DNA from: JBOHSA01 sp050732995
GTDB lineage: Bacteria > Gemmatimonadota > Gemmatimonadetes > Gemmatimonadales > GWC2-71-9
Length of the DNA stretch: 6,502 bases
Reading direction: 5' to 3'
NCBI GenBank assembly: GCA_050732995.1
Contig: JBOHSA010000094.1
Coordinates: forward strand, 1-6,502
Shown here: piece after piece, positions 1 through 5,417 of the stretch
Numbering within the stretch: position 1 is the stretch's first letter
Layout: every line of letters begins with the position of its first letter
Notes under the pieces: generated by a model
Told to the model about the DNA's origin: nothing
The model's input: the letters and a program-made list of their open reading frames with translations, nothing else
Databases searched by the model: none
Program-made: the position numbers and the translations under genes

Positions 1-376
1 TGATCGCCGCGACCGCGGTCACGCGGCAGGGGGCGAGGAGCTCGGCCCCCGCGCCGGCGGCGGCGGCTGCCAGGTGAGCGTCCAGCCGGTCCCGCATCGT
101 CATCGTGATGAGCGGGGTCGCCCGCTCCACGCCGAAGCTCAGCCCCGCGTCCACCAGGTGCATCTCGGCTCGATGACAGTGGCGCTCGACGATCGGGGCG
201 ATGTCGCCGGGCAGCAGGCCGACGGCTCGCTGCACGAGGCCCCCGCCGCACGTCTTGTAGCGGGGCAGGGTCTCCCGCTCGAGTAGCGCCACCCGCAGGC
301 CGGCGGTCGCGAGACGGTGCGCTGCGATGCACCCGGCCGGGCCGGTGCCCACCACGGCGACGTCGTACAGGCTCAT
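1..376 (-). CDS. Geranylgeranyl reductase family FAD-dependent oxidoreductase (N-terminal part, cut by window edge)
   Basis: Partial gene: 125 codons are present and the rest lies beyond the left edge. Reading from ATG at 376, the protein opens with a Rossmann dinucleotide-binding fold: a beta strand, GTGPAG (residues 10-15), an alpha helix, and LLERE, whose Glu normally binds the FAD ribose. The motif LPRYKTCGGGL follows at about residues 38-48; the Lys-Thr-Cys-Gly-Gly-Gly stretch is a hallmark of the geranylgeranyl reductase family. Known members of the wider family use NAD(P)H or another reductant to saturate double bonds of isoprenoid chains (chlorophyll tail, archaeal lipids, menaquinone side chains); the substrate here cannot be told. 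The start is set by an ATGA overlap with the tag stop codon, which suggests coupled translation. The nearest Shine-Dalgarno-like GGAG lies too far upstream to be ideal. Other FAD monooxygenase-like enzymes share the fold, so the family call is firmer than the function. Confidence 0.85.
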   Translation of the reverse strand, partial: MSLYDVAVVGTGPAGCIAAHRLATAGLRVALLERETLPRYKTCGGGLVQRAVGLLPGDIAPIVERHCHRAEMHLVDAGLSFGVERATPLITMTMRDRLDAHLAAAAAGAGAELLAPCRVTAVAAI

Positions 377-942
377 GCCGGTCGGTCCAGCTCCGGATAC
401 CGAAAACAGCCGACGAGATGATCGTTCACCATTCCGGCCGCCTGCATGTACGCGTAGCAGATCGTCGAGCCGACGAACGAGAACCCCCGCGCGACGAGCG
501 CCGCGCTCATCGCGTCCGACTCCCTGGTGCGCGGCGGGATCTGCCGGACCGTCCGCCGGGCGTTTCGCCGGGGCCGGCCGCCCACGAATCGCCAGATGAA
601 CCCGTCGAACGAACCGTCCCGCTCCTGCAGGGCGAGAAACGCCCGGGCATTTTTCACCACGGCGTCGATCTTCTGTCGGTTCCGGATGATGCCGGGATCG
701 CACAGCAGCTTGGCCTTGCGCCGCGCGTCGTAGCGCGCGATGCGCTCGGGATCGAACCCGTCGAGGGCGCGCCGGAAGCCTTCCCGCTTCCGCAGAATGA
801 TCGCCCAGCTCAGGCCGGCCTGGAAGCCGTCCAGGACGAGGAACTCGAAGTGCTTCCGGTCGTCGTGCACCGGAACGCCCCATTCCCGGTCGTGGTAGGC
901 GGTCAAGAGGTCGTTGGCCTCCGCCCAGCCGCACCGCTTCAG
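373..942 (-). CDS. tag: DNA-3-methyladenine glycosylase I, probable CTG start
   Basis: Monofunctional base-excision-repair glycosylase that removes 3-methyladenine from alkylated DNA in the cytoplasm. From CTG at 942 the product is 189 aa (E. coli Tag is 187). It begins (M)KRCGW and aligns nearly without gaps. The zinc ligands fall at the E. coli positions: Cys4, His17 (AYHDREWG), His175 and Cys179 (VNDHLVGC). The base-pocket residues Tyr16 and Trp46 (QAGLSW) are kept, while E. coli Glu38 is Asp38 here (LDGFQAG). The helix-hairpin-helix region lies around residues 80-105, and STICYAYMQ near the C-terminus is family-typical. No ATG, GTG or TTG lies near the N-terminus. The next upstream candidates (GTG about 1074, ATG 1089) would add over 40 unrelated residues inside the preceding gene, and a downstream TTG at codon 13 would lose Cys4. 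The CTG overlaps the preceding stop as CTGA and has GGAG 9 nt upstream. Its own stop overlaps the next start as ATGA. Function is very secure; the start codon is inferred. Confidence 0.93.
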   Translation of the reverse strand: MKRCGWAEANDLLTAYHDREWGVPVHDDRKHFEFLVLDGFQAGLSWAIILRKREGFRRALDGFDPERIARYDARRKAKLLCDPGIIRNRQKIDAVVKNARAFLALQERDGSFDGFIWRFVGGRPRRNARRTVRQIPPRTRESDAMSAALVARGFSFVGSTICYAYMQAAGMVNDHLVGCFRYPELDRPA

Positions 943-1439
943 ACGGCGCGGCTCCGGTCGTAGAACACGAGGAGGTCGGTCGCGACGGCCTGCGCCCCGA
1001 GCTGGCGGAGCAGGGTCGTGATCTGGCCGCGGTGGTAGGTCGAGTGATTGACGACGTGGGCCATGAGCTGCCACAACGGGTACTCCCACCGCTCGCCCCG
1101 CGTATTGCGGTAGGCTACCGGCGCCTGCAGGCGGTCATTCGTCGCGGCGTCCACGAACGCCGCCTGCCCGGCTTCCACGTCCCGCCAGCGCGCCCGGATC
1201 CGCTCGAGGGTCGGGAAGGCCGCCGGATCGAACATGGCCGCCGGGGAGGTGCCGCGCCACCGCTCGAGCCAGATCCACTCCGCCGACAGGATGTGCACCA
1301 GCGTGTCGCGCACCGAGCGAAAGCTGCTCCCGAGGTCGCGGAGGAACTGCTCCGCGTCGAGCGGGTCGACCGCGCCCAGGATCCGGGCGTTCGCCCAGCG
1401 GTTATACGCGAAGAGCCCGTGGATGGCGCCGGCGTCCAT
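939..1439 (-). CDS. DinB/YfiT-family four-helix metal-binding protein
   Basis: A 166-aa cytoplasmic protein of the DinB/YfiT (DUF664-like) superfamily, a four-helix bundle that binds a divalent metal through three histidines. The opening HGLFAYNRWANARIL (residues 7-21) is a typical first helix. The metal ligands appear as His49 (TLVHILSAEWIW) and the HxxxH pair His132 and His136 (NHSTYHRGQI). The C-terminal DLLVFYDR is also common in the family. Characterised relatives include thiol-dependent S-transferases and hydrolases using bacillithiol, mycothiol or glutathione, and damage-inducible proteins of unknown action; the substrate here is not known. It is unrelated to DNA polymerase IV despite the shared name DinB. 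ATG at 1439 overlaps the stop of the preceding gene as ATGA, with only a G-rich weak ribosome site, so translation may be coupled. Its TGA overlaps the tag start as CTGA. The frame stays open far upstream, but that part is a shadow of the VPS10-like gene. Confidence 0.88.
   Translation of the reverse strand: MDAGAIHGLFAYNRWANARILGAVDPLDAEQFLRDLGSSFRSVRDTLVHILSAEWIWLERWRGTSPAAMFDPAAFPTLERIRARWRDVEAGQAAFVDAATNDRLQAPVAYRNTRGERWEYPLWQLMAHVVNHSTYHRGQITTLLRQLGAQAVATDLLVFYDRSRAV
952..955 (-). promoter_or_regulatory. Ribosome binding site deciding the CTG start of tag
   Basis: On the minus strand GGAG lies 9 nt before the CTG at 942, inside the last codons of the preceding DinB-fold gene. The spacing is normal for a Shine-Dalgarno site. 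Together with the exact family N-terminus (Cys4 zinc ligand), it supports initiation at CTG rather than at a distant upstream GTG or ATG. This is inference from sequence; no expression evidence is available. Confidence 0.55.
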
Positions 1440-1975
1440 CACCGCCCCCGCGTCTGGTAGACCGGTTTCCACCGCGGCGAGAAGTAGCCGACCACGGCGC
1501 CGACGGGCACCGTGACCGCCGCCGCGTACGCCGTCGTCTTCCAGAATCCCGGGAGGCAGCTCCCACCCCACGGGCGGCAGATGAAGGCGTCCATGACGTG
1601 GAGGGAGATGGCGACGCCGAGCGCGGCTCCGGCGCCGCCGGCGACCCCCCCCCCTACGTTCCGCCCGACCGGCACGTCGATCCGGTCCACACGGTCCCAC
1701 GCCCAGGTCCGGACGCGCGGCGACCATGGCGGCCAGGTCAGCCCCGTGCGGCGGACCGTGAGACTGTCGCCCGGGAAGTACGCCTGGAGTCTGCCGGCGA
1801 CGCGCTCGGCCCGGATACCCGGGACGGGCACCCCGAGGATTTCGGGCTCCGCCCACGCCCACACACGGACGCGATCCTCGATGTGGAACGTGGGGATCGC
1901 CGGCCGGAGCCGCTGGCCGCTGGCTGTGAAGAGGGGCAGCGTCAGGAGCACGGCGGCGGTCGCTCGCTCGGTCAT
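1439..1975 (-). CDS. Exported or membrane protein of unknown function with glycine-zipper segment
   Basis: I do not recognise this 178-aa protein. Residues 1-20 look like a signal peptide or N-terminal anchor (MTERATAAVLLTLPLFTASG). Residues 28-103 are rich in beta-forming and Trp residues (VRVWAWAEPEILGVPV, WAWDRVDRIDVPVG) and could form a small beta domain. Residues 106-127 are a Gly/Ala-rich hydrophobic stretch (VGGGVAGGAGAALGVAISL), and residues 148-165 form a second hydrophobic segment, suggesting a hairpin of two membrane helices. Between them lie Cys133 and Cys140 (ICRPWGGSC), which could form a disulfide if the loop is outside the cytoplasm. The start ATG is preceded by GAGG at normal spacing and lies 18 bp after the VPS10-like gene; the stop overlaps the next ATG. 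Codons 108-111 contain a run of ten G, a potential slippage site. The reading frame has strong G/C third positions, so the gene is real; the function is open. Confidence 0.75.
   Translation of the reverse strand: MTERATAAVLLTLPLFTASGQRLRPAIPTFHIEDRVRVWAWAEPEILGVPVPGIRAERVAGRLQAYFPGDSLTVRRTGLTWPPWSPRVRTWAWDRVDRIDVPVGRNVGGGVAGGAGAALGVAISLHVMDAFICRPWGGSCLPGFWKTTAYAAAVTVPVGAVVGYFSPRWKPVYQTRGR
1645..1654. repeat. Ten-base C/G homopolymer within the unknown membrane protein gene
   Basis: C10 on the plus strand reads as G10 in the coding strand and encodes Gly108-Gly110 plus the first base of Val111. It is the longest single-base run noticed in the window (next is G7 near 6302-6308 in the polymerase gene). 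A run this long is prone to slippage in replication and to sequencing error. A gain or loss of one base would truncate or extend the membrane part of the protein. Confidence 0.9.
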
Positions 1976-1993
1976 CGTTGGCCTCGCGCCGGG

Positions 1994-4900
1994 TCAGGGC
2001 ACCGTGACCGCCGGAATGTCTTGCTCTTTCACCATCCGATTGAACGCCGGCACCTCCGCATCGAGGACCGTCTTGAGCTTGTCGAGCTGCACCTGGAGCA
2101 GGGCCGAGAGCTCCTCGAACACGCGCACCGACTGCTCGGTGGGCGGCGCGTCCGCGCTCGCCACGACCCCGGCGAGCGCCGCGATCTTGTTGTTCAGCTT
2201 GATCGGGTAGTTCAGCGGGTCCTGCCCGCTGCGGTTCCGGACCTGGTAGATCTCCGCCTCGATCGCCGACAGCCGGGTCTTGAGGGAATCGGCCGCGGCG
2301 ACGATCCGGCCGCCGCCGTCGGTCGAGGCGAGCCGGCGGGCCCGCTCGGCTACGCCGTCGAGCAGCTGCTTGACCGCGCGGATCCGCTTGACGGCGTTGT
2401 TGGCCTCGGTCACCTGGTTCCGGATGCGGAGCAGCAAGTCGAACTGGCTCTGCAGGTCGGCCGGCGTGGCCTGGATCCGCGGGTCCTTTTTCAGGTCGAA
2501 ACTCTTGGTGTCGGACCAATCCCCCGACCGGATCCGGACCTTGTAGGTCCCCGGGACGGCGACGGGGCCCTGGGTGCCGCCCGCCCAGAAGATCATGCCC
2601 TCGAACCGGCTGGCGTCGGGATAGCGCAGGTTCCAGACGAACCGGTTCATGCCGGCCGCGACCCGCAACGAATCGGCCGGCTCGCGGGGCCGGGTCGACC
2701 ACCGGCGAACCAGCGAGTCGCGGGCGTCGAGCACCTCGAGCGTGACTTCCGCGTCGGGTTTCTGCTTGAAGTGAAAGAACACCATGGCACCGTTGGGCGG
2801 ATTCGCCCCGACGCCCCGGCGTGGGCCGCCGAAGCCCCCGCCCCCCTGCAGCCGATAGCCGTCGCGCGGTTTGAAGAGCCACCGGTCCGCCCGAGCCGCG
2901 TCCGCCGTCAGCTGGTGCAGCGGCGTGAGGTCGTCCAAGATCCAAAAGGACCGGCCGTGCGTCGCGGCGACGAGGTCGTGCTCCTTCACGGCGAGGTCGT
3001 GGATCGGCACGACGGGGAGGTTGAGGCGCAGCGATTGCCAGTTGGCGCCGTCGTCGAACGACACGTACACGCCGAATTCGCCGCCGGCGTACAGCAGGCC
3101 CCGCCGGGCGGGATCCTCGCGCACCACGCGGATGAAGTGCCCGCCCGGAATGCCCGTCACGATCTTGCGCCACGTGCGTCCGTAGTCGGTCGTCTTGTAA
3201 ATGTAGGGCCGGAAGTCGTCCCACTTGTAGCGGGTCGCCGCGACGTAGGCGGTCGCCGGGTCGTGCGGCGAGGCTTCGATGATGCTGATCAAGGCCCACT
3301 CCGGCAGGTCCCGCGCCGGGGGGGTCACGTTGGTCCAGGTCCGGCCGCCGTCCCGCGTCAGCTGGATCAACCCGTCGTCCGACCCGGTCCAGATCGTGTT
3401 GCTGTCGAGAGGCGACGGCGCCACCGCGAAGATCACGTCGTAATACTCGACGCTCGTGTTGTCCTTGGTGATCGGCCCGCCGGACGGCCCCTGTTTGCTC
3501 TTGTCGTTGCGTGTCAGGTCGGGGCTGATGGGCGCCCAGCTGTGCCCGTCGTTGGTCGACTTGAACAGCACGTTCCCCGCGGCGTAGAGCACGTTGGGAT
3601 TCTGCGGCGCGTGAACGATGGGGTAGGTCCACTGGAACCGGTACTTGAGCTCCGCCGCGCCCCAGCCCATCGGGTTCTCGGGCCACACCGACACCGTCCG
3701 CTCCTGGCCGGTGCGGTGGTCGAAGCGGCCCAGGTAGCCCCCGTAACACCCGGCGAACGAGACCTCGGGATCGTCCTTCCGGACGGCGATGTAGCCGCTC
3801 TCGCACCCGCCCACCTCGTACCAGTCGGCGCGCTCAATCCCCCCGCCGCCGGTGCGATGCGGGCCGCACAGCGTGCTGTTGTCCTGCTGGGCGCCGCACA
3901 CCTGATACGGGAAATGGGTGGTGGTCGTCACGTGATAGAACTGCGCCGTCGGCTGGTTGTCCTGCCGGGTCCACGTGGCGCCGCCGGTGAACGTGACGTT
4001 GGCGCCGCCGTCGTTGCCGTTGATCATCCGCTTAGGATCGGTGTGGGCGATCCACAACGCGTGGTTGTCGCCGTGCGGCACCTGAATGGTCGTGTACGTC
4101 CGCCCGCCGTCCACCGACTTGTAGAAGCCCGTGTTGAGGACGTACACCGTCTCCAGGTCGTGCGGATCGGCGTGGATGTGCGTGTAATACCAGGCCCGCT
4201 GCCGGAGATTCCGCTCCTCATTCACCTTGCGCCAGCTCTCTCCCCCGTTATCGGAGCGGAACACGCCGCCGTCCTCCGCTTCGACGATCGCCCACACGCG
4301 ATCGTGGTTGGCGGGAGACACCGTGACGCCGATCTTGCCGATCACTCCCTTGGGCAGGCCCTCGTTGCGGGTGATCTCCTTCCAGGTGTCGCCGCCGTCG
4401 GTGGATTTGAACAGCCCGCTCCCAGCGCCGCCGCTCTCCAGGGTCCAGGGCATCCGGCGCGCCTGCCAGAAGGCCGCGTAGAGGATCCGGGGATTCGCGG
4501 GATCCAGCGCGAGGTCGATCGCGCCCGCGCTGTCCGAGCGGAACAGGACCTTCTCCCACGTCCTGCCCCCGTCCTTGGAACGGAACACGCCGCGCGTCGC
4601 GTTGGGCCCGAACGCATGGCCCAGCACGGCGACGTAGACCAGGTCCGCGTCCCGGGGATGCGCCCGGATCGCCCCGATCTGGCCGGCGTCCCGCAGCCCC
4701 GCGGGCTTCCACGTCTTGCCGGCATCGGTGGACTTGTACACGCCGTCGCCCGGTGAGACGTTGCCCCGAATCGGCGACTCCCCGGTCCCGACGTAGACCA
4801 CGTTGGGGTCGGACGGCGCTATCTCGATCGCGCCGATCGAGCCGGCTGTGAATTCCTTGTCGGAGACCGCCGCCCACGTCATGCCACCGTCCTCGGTCTT

Positions 4901-5119
4901 CCACACGCCCCCGCCCGTCGCCCCGAAGTAGTAGATCAGGGCCTGATCGTCGTGGCCCGCCACCGCCGCCACGCGCCCGCCGCGGAACGGGCCGATCTCG
5001 CGCCACCGGAGCTCCGAGAACAGGGTCGAGTCGTAGCGAACGGACGCCGGCGCGGGAGTGCGCTGGGCCGCCACCGAAACCGCCGGCAGCAGGAGCACTG
5101 CGAGCAGGAACCGTGACAT
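1994..5119 (-). CDS. Secreted VPS10/sortilin-type beta-propeller protein (BNR/Asp-box repeats)
   Basis: A 1041-aa exported protein of the VPS10/sortilin-like, often labelled 'glycosyl hydrolase', family abundant in Gemmatimonadota, Acidobacteriota and Bacteroidota. Residues 1-19 (MSRFLLAVLLLPAVSVAAQ) form a signal peptide. About ten Asp-box repeats of the form S/T-x-D-x-G-x-T/S-W are visible near residues 75, 130, 180, 238, 288, 335, 520, 588, 642 and 686 (for example FKSTDGGDTW, FRSKDGGRTW), fitting one or two beta-propellers. Four cysteines (408, 418, 439, 458) sit in an insert and may form disulfides outside the cytoplasm. Residues 757-776 are a glycine-rich linker, about 778-880 a beta-sandwich-like part, and 885-1035 mostly helical, possibly coiled. 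No enzymatic active site is evident, so hydrolase labels are not supported; a binding or scaffold role is as likely. ATG at 5119 is chosen over ATG at 5197 because the signal peptide begins there and GGAGG precedes it. First gene of the five-gene run. Confidence 0.93.
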   Translation of the reverse strand: MSRFLLAVLLLPAVSVAAQRTPAPASVRYDSTLFSELRWREIGPFRGGRVAAVAGHDDQALIYYFGATGGGVWKTEDGGMTWAAVSDKEFTAGSIGAIEIAPSDPNVVYVGTGESPIRGNVSPGDGVYKSTDAGKTWKPAGLRDAGQIGAIRAHPRDADLVYVAVLGHAFGPNATRGVFRSKDGGRTWEKVLFRSDSAGAIDLALDPANPRILYAAFWQARRMPWTLESGGAGSGLFKSTDGGDTWKEITRNEGLPKGVIGKIGVTVSPANHDRVWAIVEAEDGGVFRSDNGGESWRKVNEERNLRQRAWYYTHIHADPHDLETVYVLNTGFYKSVDGGRTYTTIQVPHGDNHALWIAHTDPKRMINGNDGGANVTFTGGATWTRQDNQPTAQFYHVTTTTHFPYQVCGAQQDNSTLCGPHRTGGGGIERADWYEVGGCESGYIAVRKDDPEVSFAGCYGGYLGRFDHRTGQERTVSVWPENPMGWGAAELKYRFQWTYPIVHAPQNPNVLYAAGNVLFKSTNDGHSWAPISPDLTRNDKSKQGPSGGPITKDNTSVEYYDVIFAVAPSPLDSNTIWTGSDDGLIQLTRDGGRTWTNVTPPARDLPEWALISIIEASPHDPATAYVAATRYKWDDFRPYIYKTTDYGRTWRKIVTGIPGGHFIRVVREDPARRGLLYAGGEFGVYVSFDDGANWQSLRLNLPVVPIHDLAVKEHDLVAATHGRSFWILDDLTPLHQLTADAARADRWLFKPRDGYRLQGGGGFGGPRRGVGANPPNGAMVFFHFKQKPDAEVTLEVLDARDSLVRRWSTRPREPADSLRVAAGMNRFVWNLRYPDASRFEGMIFWAGGTQGPVAVPGTYKVRIRSGDWSDTKSFDLKKDPRIQATPADLQSQFDLLLRIRNQVTEANNAVKRIRAVKQLLDGVAERARRLASTDGGGRIVAAADSLKTRLSAIEAEIYQVRNRSGQDPLNYPIKLNNKIAALAGVVASADAPPTEQSVRVFEELSALLQVQLDKLKTVLDAEVPAFNRMVKEQDIPAVTVP

Positions 5120-5214
5120 CGGGACGAAACCTCCGTGACGGGTGTGTGGTGAAGCTCCGGGGCGGTAAAGATGAGCTTTGCGGCGGGAGACGGCCACCCC
5201 GATCTTTCATCACC
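5120..5214. promoter_or_regulatory. Divergent intergenic region, likely promoters for both gene sets
   Basis: This 95-bp stretch separates the minus-strand operon from the plus-strand membrane protein and polymerase genes, so it should hold both promoters. It is locally less GC-rich around 5165-5180 (taaagatgagctttg). No textbook -35/-10 pair stands out on either strand. GAGCTTTG at 5173-5180 resembles the TAnnTTTG element of Bacteroidota promoters at 5 of 6 defined positions, which is weak evidence. An inverted repeat AAGCTC (5152-5157) / GAGCTT (5173-5178) has centres 21 bp apart and could be an operator, or chance. No LexA-type box (CTG-N10-CAG or GAAC-N4-GTTC) was seen. Confidence 0.5.
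5130..5134 (-). promoter_or_regulatory. Ribosome binding site of the VPS10-like gene
   Basis: On the minus strand a perfect GGAGG lies 10 nt before ATG at 5119. It decides the start: the in-frame ATG at 5197 would add 26 residues before the signal peptide (MAVSRRKAHLY...), and no comparable ribosome site was seen there. Confidence 0.75.
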
Positions 5215-5405
5215 ATGTCCGGTCGGATCACGCTGGCCGCCGCCGTCGCCGCGGTGCCCGATCTCGCGTTCGCGGGGGTCTTCCTGATCACCTGGATCGC
5301 CCCACCACTCTGGGCGCCCGGATGGTGGTGGTCGGCCTGGAGCTCTACTCCTTGTTCGTCCTCGGCTCCTGTGTCGCATTCGAGACCTGGTGGCCCTTCG
5401 TCTAG
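5215..5405 (+). pseudogene. Small two-helix membrane protein, frameshifted in this sequence
   Basis: I do not recognise this gene. Two frames join into one sensible 63-aa protein if one base is added near the CCCC at 5300-5303. The first part from ATG 5215 reads MSGRITLAAAVAAVPDLAFA and then GVFLITWIAP, one hydrophobic helix. The second part reads TTLGARMVVVGLELYSLFVL and then GSCVAFETWWPFV, ending at TAG 5403-5405. Third positions are almost all G or C in the first frame up to about 5301 and in the other frame after it. Staying in the first frame past 5304 gives a Ser/Pro/Trp-rich tail with many A/T third positions, ending at TGA 5419-5421 in an ATGA overlap with the polymerase start. That overlap leaves a 68-aa unshifted product as the alternative. 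The cause may be a sequencing or assembly indel, a real mutation, or ribosomal frameshifting, though no canonical slippery heptamer was seen. No good ribosome site precedes the ATG. The polymerase gene starts 12 bp after the TAG. Confidence 0.6.
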
Positions 5406-5417
5406 GACCCTGCCCGC

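Noticed and set aside
74..963. Several plus-strand frames opposite the flavoprotein and tag genes
   Set aside because: All are antisense to well-recognised genes and show only composition-driven sequence.
939..3806. Apparent 955-aa minus-strand protein fused to the DinB-fold domain
   Set aside because: Only the last 166 residues are real. The upstream part is a Arg/Gly/Pro-rich shadow frame of the VPS10-like and unknown membrane genes, and a proper ATG in an ATGA overlap starts the DinB-fold protein at 1439.
1598..4756. Very long open frame of over 1000 codons on the plus strand
   Set aside because: It is antisense to the VPS10-like gene; its product is low-complexity Arg/Pro/Val/Gly sequence typical of mirror frames in high-GC DNA, with no recognisable domain.
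5120..5214. Possible SOS (LexA) operator before the polymerase or the operon
   Set aside because: No CTG-N10-CAG or GAAC-N4-GTTC pattern was found on either strand in this stretch.
4248..5291. 347-codon minus-strand frame overlapping the start of the VPS10-like gene
   Set aside because: It lies in another frame of the VPS10-like gene with Arg/Gly-rich composition and no motifs; the true frame has a signal peptide and Asp-box repeats.
5406..5417. Possible terminator between the small membrane gene and the polymerase
   Set aside because: Only 12 bp, with no stem-loop or T-run; the two genes are more likely read together.
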